DNA of 64,000 bases from Didymodactylos carnosus (Eukaryota > Rotifera > Eurotatoria > Philodinida > Philodinidae): positions 18,462-82,461 of the forward strand of contig CAJNOQ010000073.1 in NCBI GenBank assembly GCA_905250885.1, given 5' to 3'. The position numbers and the translations under genes are program-made. The notes under the pieces were generated by a model. It saw nothing but the letters and a program-made list of their open reading frames with translations, was not told where the DNA came from and made no database searches. Positions 37,450 to 49,639 of this stretch are shown here, piece after piece (within the stretch, counting starts at the first letter, position 1; each line of letters starts with the position of its first letter).

Positions 37450-40400
37450 AATAGACTTCAGTATCTAAAACTTGTTAATTAAGTCTAATTAACTATATTT
37501 CTAAAACTAATGAAAAACTTGTAAATTTCTGATTAAAAGATGGATCAAAAGATAATTTATCATACTTAAAAGTAGGATAAAAATATTTCTAGTCATTATA
37601 ATTACTTAATCTCAAATGTATTTCTGTGGAAGGGAGAAATATGTTTGAAGAGGGAAAAAGTTGCAAGAGCATTGTTTGGTACTTAAAGTTTTTCATATTC
37701 AAATTCAATCACAAAAAATTTTGTTTTCTACGTCTTTTGAAGTTTAGACTTTTCACTAGAAGGCAAACAATTCACCAACATATCGAAAACATGCAGAAAT
37801 AATATTTGACATTTTTTTCAAGACTTTTTCATCGTAGACTGTTAACCGATAGGAAAAATAAAATTTTGAATACTTTCATTTTCTGATCAAACTTTCGCAT
37901 CATTGCCTACTCTGTCTCTCTTCCTGAGTCTACGCTATGAAGTTCTTCATCTTGTGAAACGAGATAGGATTCATTCTTTAGGAAAATGGATGAAACTTGT
38001 AAGAAATAATATTTACAAAATCAAATTGACGATGAGACAATTATCTTAAAATTGTCGCAGATGATCTGTGACATACATAATTTAATAAGGTTAATTATTT
38101 ATAATAAATGAATAGACCACAACAAATAATTAATTTAACCTTTAATCTAACAATTTTTTTTCTTTTTCTTCTTCAGATATATAGAACAGTAGATAGTTTC
38201 ACTCTCGATGAGTAGAACCATACTGATTTTAGCATTTATTCATATAATTAAAAATACAATTTCTTTTTTCTGTAAAATAACAAATAATAAATTGTCTTTT
38301 TTGAAAGGATACTAAATAATGATTTTTCTAACAACTTCTAAAGTTATATTGACATTATGTTTATATAAAAATAATGTCATGTCACTGTCTATTTTCAGAA
38401 TGTTCACGTTCATCCAGTTTGACTTGCTCCAGGTAAATAATATCACTCGTCGAAATATTTGTTACTTTTTATCCATATACTTACTGACTTGTCTAATAAT
38501 ATAGAAAAAACTATTATTATCATTATTCGAACAGGTTTTGATGATTATTTTCTTCCTTGATGTCAAGATGGGTATATAAAATGTATGCGCATAAATGAAT
38601 GCTTAATAATAAACGCCGAGAAACTAATATTTTCTTGTTATTTAATCCTCATAGATGATAACGACCCTTAAAATCTCTATCAACACTATTATTCGACATA
38701 CGAAAGAAAAAAATAAAAGCAAGCAATGAAGATCTATCTGTATGTATATTAACCGAACACTTTTTTTTTTTTTCTTGTCATTTCATACCATAAAGATTTA
38801 CTTCATCTATTTTTATATTTCATATATATACACAATTGTTTTTATTTTGTTGTGGGCAATAATTTTTTTTTTTTTTATTTTCTTTGTTTTTTTCTGTATC
38901 ATGTTGATAAGAGAAAAAAACAGAGACATCTCATTAACATGAAAAAAAAAATTTGTCGATAGATATTAGCGAAGAGGTAAAAAATATGGATGACAAGAAT
39001 AATAATTTTTTTTTCGTCTTATAACATTAACACAAATGTTCATATTACACGTGAGATATATTCTGTAAATTTTTTCATTGATATTATTATTGTGGTTGTT
39101 ATTGTTGTTATTTATTTTAAAAAAAAAAATATCATTTTTATACTGTTGACTGATATATTTCATCACTTATACAATTATTGTTATTTTCTAGATTTTTTTA
39201 TAGTCGACAAAAAATTGACTTCATCGTCAAATTGTAATTGTGTGTGTGTGTATGACACATATACTTAATTTATATCGACATTATCGTTAGAAAATCTATC
39301 GTTTCATCTCTTCTTTATCCCTCAAAATAACTCTCAAAATAGTTTCATTACTTTTTTTCATTCATGGGCGTTATACGGGTCGCCCAAAAAATAAAAGCGA
39401 ATGACAGTTCAGCCAAATATTCAAGATTGGGTATATATTTTGCATGATATTTGCTGTGACTTTTGCATGATAACAGGTTAAAATTTGTTTTTCCTACCAT
39501 ATTATTTGTTTTTGTTTTGTTTTTTTTTGTTTTATTTGATAATATTTATTAGCAAAAAATTTTCCAAAAATTTAGTAAAAATAATATTGATTATAAATTA
39601 AAAAATAATATTAGGAAGTAAATTTTCATCACTATTACAATGTGTATTAATCGGCAGGATTTCTGTTAAAGACTATTTGATGAATATTCAACATAATGAA
39701 AACAAGAGTATGATACAAAACCTTGAGAGATTGTTGTTTTTCGAATCGGTATAATTTTTTATAACATTAAAGAACAGAACAAGTGCATATTGTTCTCGTA
39801 TACATAGGTGTGTATCATATGTCTTATTATACTGGTGTATGTCTATATTGCGTAGATGTATCCGTCAAGGAGATTATGGTATTTAAAACAAAAAGGGAAA
39901 AAATTGTGATGAAATCGGCAGTGGTGGTAGAAAATTGACAACGTTTCCATCAAAATGATGTATTAAATAAGACGGATAGACAAATTTGAAATTTTTTTAT
40001 TAAAAAGATGATAAAATTTCATCTTATTTTCGTAATTAATATCTCTGTGTTTCCTTAGTCTTATGCAATAAGAAAGTACTGTTTTGTCTTACACTTTTAT
40101 TTCCCATGTTAGTGTGTACTATTTCATATTTGAATTAATTTTGAATTTTTTTTTCCATTCTTCGACAAAGTTGTTTATAGAAGGGATCAACGATTATATA
40201 TAATCGTACATGTGACTACTATGATTATCATGCACGAGTAGAAAATATTAAAAAATATTTTTACTCTTGCAATAATCTTAGCTTTTCAATGTTTTTTCCA
40301 AGATATTTCTTAACCAAAGATGTTGTCTAGAAGTAATGTTGATAGAATTTAATCAAATGAAGAATTTCATTCTGTAAAACTGTTTTTTTGTTAATGACAT

Positions 40401-42894
40401 CTGGATCATTTACACTGTAAAAATTCCAAGACAGATAGAGAGAGAGAGAGAAAGAGAGATAGAGGACAGGAAAGAGAGAATTAGAGAAAGAGCAAGGGTC
40501 ATAAAAGAAAAGATGGTTTTCGTTTTCACTTGAGATTGTTATTTTATTATTATTCTAGAAAAGGAAAAGTTGTTACATATCTCGCGATTAGATTAGCGTT
40601 TGTTGCTGCATTATTTGTATAGACATACATCTTTTGTAGTAAATATTAAAAGGCATTGAAACAAAAGATAAGGGTTTTGTTGTATCCACTAACAACAACA
40701 ACAACAATGTTATCAACAACTATGGTAGATAAATCATGCGAACGTAAAAAAAATACGAATTGATTTCCCAAATATTTATGTTGATACCATGCATATTCCC
40801 ATTCGAATCATTAACAACCAGACACACTCATCATCATCCTCTTTTGCCATTTAACATTATGTTTGATAAATAATAACAAATAAAAGCGAAGTTAAGCGAA
40901 AAAAGACGATGTTATTCATTGGTAGAGTAATTAATAATAGTAGAGAAGAAAAGAAGAACGGATAATATTATTAGATGAATCGTCTATAAGATTAGTTTTT
41001 GACAACTTCGCTTAATATCTTTTATTAGAAGGAGAGATGTGAAGAGGAGGGTGTTGTATTGATTGACGTTGGATATTAATCAAATACATACATATAAGAA
41101 GATAACTAAAATTAGACATTATGATGCAATTTCTTCTTTGTTTTCTACATGCTAAACTAATTGAATAATCTGACTCCAAGGACAACTGTATTTTAACAGC
41201 TAATTAAAAACTATAGAAAAACGATGTCTAGGCAATTCATTTCATTTTATATGTCATGAACTATTGAGAAATTTCTTATTTGTATTATCATCGAGATATA
41301 TCGTATGTGAGAAGTGTACAAGGTGGAAAAAAAGTAAAGTACTAAAACTAACTAATCTTTAATAAAATCTATCTTCTAATTAATCCACAATGGTTTTTAT
41401 TCGTTCGAAAGGCAACAATTGAATATTAATCATAGTTGTGACTGCAATTAATTTGCTTCAAGATTATGACACATTGATGAGTTATTCGCTGTGAATATTC
41501 TTTATATTTATTTTCAAAAGTCTATTTCATTGACTTTATTTTAGCGCTATTGATCATGACAAAAGTATGTTTATTACATTTTTAATGTAAAAAGACATAC
41601 GATGAAACCGATTGAAACCTAGTAACTTCTTTTTATTGTAAAAAACTATTTTCTCAAGCAAAATACACTTAAATCCAAGTTTAAGTATATTTTTATTTTT
41701 CTTCAAAAATTTTAATTAATGCGTTTACTTACTATGTTTTTGAAGCAAAACGCATTTTTTTTTTTGATTCTAGATAGTCAAAATTTGTTACTATATTCAT
41801 ATATCATGCTCTCTTCTCATTTTTTTTTAAAAATTTCATAAATTTTCTTGATCGATCGTTCCTATTGAGTCGTTAAGACTCAAGGATATAGTCCTCTTAC
41901 TATGGACAGTAGTACTTAGGCTAAGTATCATAGTCTATTCCGTTTTTTTTTTTCTAAAAACGGCATTAAACACATTCTAGTGGAATACTAATACCTATAA
42001 AAAGAAAAAATCAATGGGATAGTTTCTTTTTTTCTTCTTCTATTCATCATTCACAATAAACGGTTATGCAATTTAAGCTTTATAGTATTGAGATATGTTG
42101 TACATCTGGTACCCATTCATTTTCTATTCGAAAAATACTTTAAAATATTCTCTCAGATGTCTTGTTCTCTGATATAAAAAAAGAATCCACAGAGAACAAA
42201 CCGCAACTATAGAAAGATTCACAACGAGAAATATTTCTTTTTGTTTATTTTTCAATCCTAAAGTTAAAAATTCTTCTTTAAAATTAAACTAAACATGTAA
42301 GACAATATATATTTTTTTAAAAAATTCTGTTTTTTTTTTCTTGTTTTTTTTTTAAAATTCAATTTGAGTTGAACAAACGAGAGTAAAGATTTTTCAACTA
42401 TAGATCCATAGACTGTAGGTAAAAGGAGAGAAGTAAGACGGTTTTTATAAATATCGTTCTAATAAGGAATTTAACACTTTCCTTTCATAAGCGAAGTCTC
42501 TCTCTCTTTGTTTCATTTCGTTGTAAAATATTAATGTTCAAATTAATTAGCGATTCTTAAGTTATTTTTAACGCTGCATGATCATCATCATTCCCGTAAA
42601 TAAAAAATTTGTCCCAATTCACATTAACCGTCCCTTGTACCCTAAAAAATTTTCTTCTTTTTTTTTTTTTTTTTTTTTCAAAATTCATCAAAGAGAGGAA
42701 ATAGAAAAAAAGAGTGAAACACAGACTATCTAGTTTTCTCTTGTCATTATACTTTTTTGTTCAAGAGAGACCTTACAAACAAATCATCAAACAGCGTAAC
42801 ATATTAAAATTTCTTTTTAGTTGAAAAGTATCCCATTTTGTTATTCCTGGCGGGTGAGCTAAAAATTTATTTCCAAATAATTTTTTCATGTAAA
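37450..42894. other. 5.4-kb AT-rich gene-free stretch
   Basis: No exon chain is visible. Long T and A runs occur (for example 38761-38773, 38866-38876, 42657-42679), with a GA microsatellite at 40436-40463 and an (AAC)n tract near 40692-40706. Frames at 38742-39268 are low-complexity artefacts. It may include distal 5' exons or regulatory DNA of the calmodulin-like gene, but nothing in the sequence shows it. Confidence 0.4.
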
Positions 42895-43513
42895 ATTTTA
42901 TAATTTGTTATTGAATTATATACCGGATTGTAGTCAGCTCTTCTAATTTATAAATAAAGATTTCGTCCAACATATATTTTATTTACAATAGACAAATATT
43001 TTTAAAGATGTTATCAAAAAAATACATTAGACAAGTAGATAATTTAATAATAAAATGTCCTAAATCTGAATGCTATTGTAATTTCAATAATCTCGGGTCC
43101 ATCATTTCAACAGGACTTCAAATAAATTTTCTTTAAAATGTATTTTTTTGAGTAATTCTAACTTAAAAGTGAGTGAAAAACTTCTTAGATAATTTTTTAT
43201 TTGTGTTATCCTAAAATATTTTCTACAATTTTCAAGTGACAAAATGAAGATATTTTCTTTTGAACAGATAGTCCCTACTCTAGTGAATAGTTTGACATAT
43301 ATTACATCTTACAATAGGTTAACGCATAAGTATACGCAATAGTATCGGTTTTGTTTTCTCTCTGATCATTTGTCTAATATATTTTTTTGACAACATCTTT
43401 AAAAATATTTGTCTATTGCAAATAAAATATGTTCGACGAAATTTTTATTTATAAAAATTAGAAGAGCAGAAAATTGACTACAATCTGGTATATAATTCAA
43501 TAACAGATTATCA
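42895..43513. mobile_element. Inverted-repeat element, ~620 bp
   Basis: The arm at about 42895-43040 pairs with about 43365-43513. Shared blocks include ATATTTTATTTACAATAGAC against its complement at 43411-43431, AAATATTTTTAAAGATGTT, and TATATACCRGATTGTAGTC. The interior (about 325 bp) is non-coding. Termini and target duplications are not sharp. It lies 260 bp upstream of the calmodulin-like ATG. Confidence 0.6.
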
Positions 43514-43771
43514 AAGTTTACAGGAGAAAAATAGTAGATAAAATTGTTTGCAAACTTTCGACTCACTCATTATAAAACAATTATCAGTAAACTATAGTTT
43601 TAGTCTATAGTTGATGAATTATCAATTTATTTTTTGACTACATGCATACTTGATACATAGTAGAACAATTTTGATTGTAAATGTAATTCTTTTAGAACAA
43701 AAGAATTTTTAATACCAAAAAAGAATTTTTGACATATTAAGCTGTTTGATAATTGGTTCTTAAAATTCAAT

Positions 43772-46700
43772 ATGCAAAACTTAGTAGAAACTAAATCACT
43801 GTATTCTTCTCTCTGTTTATGTTTTTTTCGGGATGCAAATGACTATGGTTCGAAAATAGGCCAATCTCCCAGTAGTAGTAGTGTTATTCGTCGTTGTTGT
43901 TGTCGTCGTCATCATAAGGAAGTGCAAGAAGAGAATAATAATTATGATATGCATTCAAGAGTAACAACATGTTATTCTTGTGTACCTGTTTCAATTCGAT
44001 TACAAAGTAATAAAGATCAACAAGTAACAGCACAATTACTTTATCAATATGATCCAAATGATCAAGAGGTAATGAGAGAAAACACGTTTCATTGTCAGAA
44101 ATGATAATGAAGTGTATAGAAACAAAGTTTTTTATTCTAAAGTTCTATAGAAAATATCCTGAGATGTTCATAGTGTTTTTTTTCTAATATATTTCATTCA
44201 AGTGTAGTTTTTATTACACCATTGCAAATCTACTCAAAGTAGACATCAGAGATTAGTTAATTCTTTCATAATGAATAAATGACAGTCGATGTATGAACCG
44301 AAAGTATCATGAAAAATAATTCCAAAGCTATAGAAGATTTTTGATCACCGGGATACTATCGAATATTTGCATAATTTCTACTAAACGTCTGTCACTAGCT
44401 TTTTGCTATTCGGTCTGTTCACGTAACGCGTGATTTTGTCACGATTTTTGTTGTTTTGTGAGTCTCTTCACGTTCGAACAATAGGAAACCAAGGAACTGT
44501 TTACATCTAGTCTTGTAGAGAAAAGTGAGCTGAACAAAATGAGATATTTTCTGACTCTGCAGAGTAATATTCGATAGTATTCCCGTGATCAAAAATCTTC
44601 TGTAGCTTTGGAATTATTTTTCATGATACTTTCGGTTCATACGGTCTAAATAGACCTTGGTGGGTAGGGTAGTACAAGGGTTAATGAAAATGAGTTACTG
44701 ATACAATAAAACAGCAGCATGTGGCAGCTGATAAAACACTTACTTCACGAGGGATGGATGTTTAGTATAGTTATGGATATTGGATCTCAAGTGAGAATCT
44801 TCTTATTAGACTATCTAGGATGGAACCATAGTTAGTATCAGATCCATAATCTGAAGATGGTACAAATTTCTGCGTATGACATACTGCCTCTTACACAGGA
44901 TTTCTCCCTCGAAAATATATAGTTACACCTTAATGAATCTAACGAAAGTATTCCGCTAAATGAGCAAAAACAGTTATCTAGATACATCTGGTAAAATGGT
45001 TGTACTAGTGGCACGAGACGATGCATCACTTGAAGAAGTTATCGGTAGCGGAACGTCTTAAAACGTGATGTGTTTGATAAATTAGTCTATCTTACGTCAA
45101 GTAACAACTTTTTCCTCACGATCTTGAAATCTAGTTCAACTAAATGTATCTAGCAACGAATCACTCAGTGAAAAGAAAAACGTTCTATTGATTGGGTTTT
45201 ACGTATCTATGAGAGACAAATTCACTAAATATACATACTTCTGGAATGATATGAGCGGAGAAGATGTTTTCATAAGTATTGTTATACTTGATCTGCAGAG
45301 GTAGATCTGTATCTGTTTGAGCATATGTGATATTTTTTATAACAGCTCGATGAAAGTAATATATAAAGAGATTCGTCAACATGCTGATATATTGAAATTG
45401 ACACAATGATGATTGACAAGTAACTATTGAATATGGTAGATGTTTTGCCCTATTCTATAAAAATATTTATGGTTAAAAATGCACAATAAAATAGGATAAT
45501 TTAATATACTATAGTTTGTATTGTGTAAAACTCAAAGCTATACAATGCTATCGGCGAAGACGAAAAAATGTACAATATTCACATCTACATCGGCTATTTT
45601 ATTTTTTAATGCTGATATGGTATTTTTATAAATTTGAATGTTTAAATTCTTCTGCGCTTTTGTATTCATAGCCTCACCCGTCATTATTTCCATAATTTAT
45701 AGAAATAAAACATATACATATTAACAAAATCATTTTTTTTTCTTTTAGCTTGAACATTTTACCGAAGAACAAATTCAAGGTATCATTCTTTTTTTTCCTA
45801 AACATTTAACAAAAATTTGCTTTCTTTGACTAGCTAAAATTATTTATCAAATTTGTCTATTTAGAATTTCGACAAGCATTTTTATTATATGATAAAGATT
45901 CTGATGGTGCAATTTCTCCAAAAGTGCTTGGTAGTGTAATGCGAACATTAGGTCAAAATCCGACCGAAGACGAATTGAAAGGATTAATTAATGAATTTGA
46001 TTGTGAAGGTAAAAATTGTATAAGCGCAAACACACACACTCTCTTTCATTATAATCGTTAAATGTATTTTATTTGGATATTAAAAGTCATCATCTACTTT
46101 ATGTTTCGACTTCATTTAATTGATGACTTCATAAAGGTATACACTTGTTAGCTTAAACATCTGTCATTGTGTTAAACACACTTTTTAGTCTACTGACACA
46201 AATGACGTATGTGTATATACATCAGAATATATAGTATGTGTGTAGAGAAAACGGAAATATAGTTAGACGTTTCAATGTTATAGATCGCTTAAGAATTCTC
46301 TAATTTTCAATGCTTCTTTATTCTGCTAAAAGTTTTTGTCTCTGTAGACTAAAGAGTGTATCTATAGAAGAAGTTTAAATTTACTACCATCCCAGGCACG
46401 AATGTATACCCGCTAAACCACACGGGTATCCGCGTGTGATTTTATTTTATACAGGGCTCATGTCGGTTCATGCGGATATCATACCGGTTCTCGCCGGTGG
46501 AGCGCCGGTAAACTGGGGGTTTTAACCGGTTATTCACCGAAAAACCCCGCGGGTCTCGAAGTTTGTCAATTTTTCGCTCGCTTTTTTGTAAAATTAGCAT
46601 AAGCGGTTCTCACCGGTCTTGATTGCCGTTGTCTGCGGTTATCCATGAAGCATATACGGTCACTGTGGTTGCTACTGAAATAACTTTAGAAACGGCGGGT

Positions 46701-48144
46701 ATCGGTGAGTGGTTTTTTTCTTGAAGAAATAACCGCCGGTCAGTGCGGTTGGGTAACAACAACTCATTCATCGATTTATTTTGCGATACTATTAGTTATA
46801 TAAGAACACAAGTTTTGTGCAGTTGACATATAATTTTGAACTTTTATAATTTCTGTGTAGTCAACATAATAAATCAGAGAAAATGGTTCCCAGAAAATCA
46901 GTAACACTCGCTTTTTAAAAAAGGCAGTGTGCACAGCCAGATCTCTCTCAATATAGAGAGACCAAAGGTCAGACCCAAGAACGTTTTACTCAAGGTTTTC
47001 GCCGGTTTTGAGCGTTCTTGTTCTCCTTAGCTTAAAGCAAGCTTTAGGAGAGAAAACCATCTTGATAGGCGATTCTAGTAAAAAATTTTCGAAAAACTAT
47101 GATCAGCGAGAACCGCGGATGCGTTTTAAAAGGGAGCGGATGAATTGCTCCCTTTCTAAAATAACCGCCGATCTAGGCGGATCTCTTTTCTTCCAACCTC
47201 TGTGAATCGCAGTTTTATACAAAAAGTAACTGCCTTCATCTGCGGGTAAATGGAAAAGTGCGATTCTAGCCAATTTAGCACACACGTAGATCTCTGCGGT
47301 TTTCACCAAAATACAACCGCCATGAACCGCTGCTATATCCCAACGATGCAAAAATAATATCAAAAACACACCCGCGGTTTTTGTATGAGAGACCGGTTAT
47401 TGTGTCGCAAATCGTCGGTTTTGACCGGTTTTTCTGCTTGAAAATGAACCGATGTGACCCGTATTTTCGATCGGTTTTTTCTATTAATTTTCGTGTACGG
47501 GATACATCTGTGTGGATTGAAAATGAAATTAGAACATAAAGTGGTTGAAAAAATTTTGCTAGTCACTATATGATGTGATATTTGTTTCATGTAGGGAAGG
47601 GTTTGATTGATTTTAATGAATTTTTACAAATGATGGCCAAACGTGCAAATGAACACGAATCAGAAGAAGATGAACTTCGAGAAGCATTTAGAGTATTTGA
47701 TAAAAATGGGAATGGATTTATTAAAGTGGCAGAATTACGGTAAATAATGACGAAAATAAATATAGTGTGTTCGAGCTATACTCGAAAATTTAGTTTGATC
47801 TGTTAAAAATAACGTCTCTTTACTGATCGAAAATTACTGAAAAACTTTTATACCTTTTTTAATTATCTACAGACGAAATTATTTATTAGTAAAAATACTT
47901 TCTTAGATTATAAAATGTAACAATTTATGCTTTATTTAGGCACGTGATGACTAATTTAGGTGAACAATTTTCCGATAATGAAGTTGATGAAATGTTGCGT
48001 GAAATTGATACAAGCGGTAATGGAATTATACGTTATGAAGGTAAAAAACGTTTTTTTTTTTTTTCTTTTAAAAAATACATAGTTTAGATTTACTTTTTAT
48101 CTTTTCTATATTTAGAACTTGTAAAACTTGTTATAGGAAAATGA
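43772..48144 (+). CDS. Calmodulin-like EF-hand protein with N-terminal extension, 248 aa
   Basis: Six exons: 43772-44068, 45749-45779, 45865-46008, 47595-47739, 47940-48040, 48116-48144; all phases close. Residues from about 100 ([16 protein letters not shown]) to the end follow calmodulin along its full length. EF1 loop [12 protein letters not shown] has Val in place of the essential Glu at position 12. EF2 loop [12 protein letters not shown] has Lys at position 5. Both probably bind calcium weakly or not at all. EF3 ([12 protein letters not shown]) and EF4 ([12 protein letters not shown]) are complete. The N-terminal ~99 residues have a basic, cysteine-rich patch ([13 protein letters not shown]) that could be lipidated or bind metal. 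The ATG at 43772 is the first in the exon; further 5' exons are possible. It is not canonical calmodulin, and is probably a lineage-specific sensor. Introns 1 and 3 carry repeat elements. Confidence 0.85.
44294..44639. mobile_element. TA-flanked MITE, 346 bp, in intron 1 of the calmodulin-like gene
   Basis: The arms are about 75 bp. The left starts TGAACCGAAAGTATCATGAA, and the right, at about 44566-44639, is its near-perfect reverse complement, with about four differences over 75 bp. TA flanks both ends (44292-44293, 44640-44641). The interior is about 200 bp and non-coding. Fits a Tc1/mariner-type MITE. Confidence 0.8.
46390..47515. repeat. GC-rich degenerate repeat block in intron 3 of the calmodulin-like gene
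   Basis: Embedded in DNA of about 30% GC, this ~1.1-kb block is clearly richer in G and C. It contains many scattered copies, in both orientations, of short motifs such as ACCGGT, AACCGC, GCGGTT and GCCGGT. Its ends form loose inverted repeats: CACACGGGTATCC and CATGTCGGTTCAT on the left (46417-46480) match the complement of GAACCGATGTGACCCG and GGGATACATCTGTGTGG on the right (47446-47517). Two overlapping open frames on opposite strands (47008-47205, 47103-47369) are consequences of composition. It is probably an inserted element of unknown family. Confidence 0.6.
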
Positions 48145-48887
48145 TGATTTCGTCTATATTATTCTTCATTTGTTATTATATATAATCTATCTGTGATATA
48201 GTATGATGGACAATGAAAAAGTGTGTTCAAATCTATATATTCTTGTTTTGTTTTTATTTTTATTGGAAAAATGTGCTCATATAAAAATATGTATGTATAA
48301 CACAAACAATACTCAATTTATCTCATTCCGCTTATATATGCATCATTTAATACATGAAACGAATCTCACAATTGATGCATAATTTTATATACGATCATTA
48401 TTAAAATACGAAACAAATGTTTGATGTTATATTCTTATGTTAGCCTAGTTGGCTTCTGAATACTACATATAATAATAATATATACAGATTCTTTTGGTAC
48501 ATATTATTCCATTTATCTTATTTTTAAAAACTTTTAATAAACTTGTATTGTTCATTTTCAACTGTTAACGTTCTGTATCATTTTTATTCCGTTTTTTAAT
48601 GTTGTTCTTGCAAAAAGAGGAAATATTACGATCTAAACTATAAAATTGAATCAATTCTAATCAAACAATTAAATAATTTACAATACAATACATTACACAT
48701 ACTAATTGAAAATAAAAAGAAAAAATTTATGTTTTAAACCATTACGTCAATATTTTCAATAAAAACTTTGAGTATGTAACAGAAAATTCTTTAGAAATTC
48801 TTTAGCAGTTATATACAATAGTTCTGATTGTTTGATAAACATATTTGAGTAAAAACAAACGTTGTCTATAATTTTATGTTTATATCA

Positions 48888-49613
48888 TTACGCTTCGAAT
48901 TCTCTTCTAAATATTCCAGGCATAAATTTTGCTACCGATGTTTTTCTTGTTATTCTTGTATTATGACTGCTGTCGTTGTCTAATGAAAAATAATAATTTT
49001 TTTGATGAAATTTATCGATAAACGTTGCTGACATACGCTGTGTTTTTTGTAATAGAATATACAATAGAATGATCTCTAGATAATGTATTAATTTAGAAAA
49101 TATGGCTACACCAATCAATGCACCATTAAGTGAATAAAAATAATAGGTATAATTTGAGTTTGTACAATGTTCAACATTTTGAAGTAATGCTATGAAACTA
49201 ACAATAATAACGGCTGTTGAAAATATAGTAGAAATAAAATGAAATATGAATGTGAGAAGAGAGATATTGGCATTTTGTTTCCATAATAGAAGCCAAATTG
49301 ATATGGGTGCTAGACACAAGATTGGAAATGACCAAAAACCAACACCAATTTTATAAGCACATGTATTTGTTACAGTTAAAACGATTTGTAACGCAAGAAT
49401 AGCGAATGTTGAAAATAATTGTAATAATGAAACTGAAAAATGTAAGAGAATTTTTAAAATAGATGAAAATTCAAAATGAATATGATCATTAATTAAAATA
49501 GGTTGAATATTTGATAATTGAGATGGCTCTTGTTTTCCGATTTTATAAAAATGAGAACGATATGGTTGATATGAAGGTGACAAAATACGATCATCAGGAT
49601 GAGTATAATACAT
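48888..49613 (-). CDS. Four-helix membrane protein, 241 aa, unrecognised
   Basis: Single exon, from ATG at 49613 (MYYTHPDDRILSPSYQPY) to a stop at 48888. Four hydrophobic segments follow a ~50-residue polar N-terminus: HFSVSLLQLFSTFAILALQI, VGFWSFPILCLAPISIWLLL, ISLLTFIFHFISTIFSTAVI and LIGVAIFSKLIHYLEIILLY. The loop between helices 3 and 4 contains one Cys (EHCTNSN) with a possible N-glycosylation site NYT. The C-terminal tail is basic and polar. The layout (cytosolic ends, four helices, short loops) is like MS4A/CD20 or MARVEL proteins, but no diagnostic motif is seen. It is convergent with the calmodulin-like gene. Confidence 0.65.
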   Translation of the reverse strand: MYYTHPDDRILSPSYQPYRSHFYKIGKQEPSQLSNIQPILINDHIHFEFSSILKILLHFSVSLLQLFSTFAILALQIVLTVTNTCAYKIGVGFWSFPILCLAPISIWLLLWKQNANISLLTFIFHFISTIFSTAVIIVSFIALLQNVEHCTNSNYTYYFYSLNGALIGVAIFSKLIHYLEIILLYILLQKTQRMSATFIDKFHQKNYYFSLDNDSSHNTRITRKTSVAKFMPGIFRREFEA

Positions 49614-49639
49614 AACTTTGAGAATCACTAAATTCTAAA

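Noticed and set aside
38742-39268. Hydrophobic plus and Asn-rich minus frames
   Set aside because: Poly-T and poly-A driven low complexity on complementary strands; no gene structure.
47008-47369. Two opposed open frames in the GC-rich intron block
   Set aside because: Long frames are expected in GC-rich repeats. They overlap on opposite strands and match no family.
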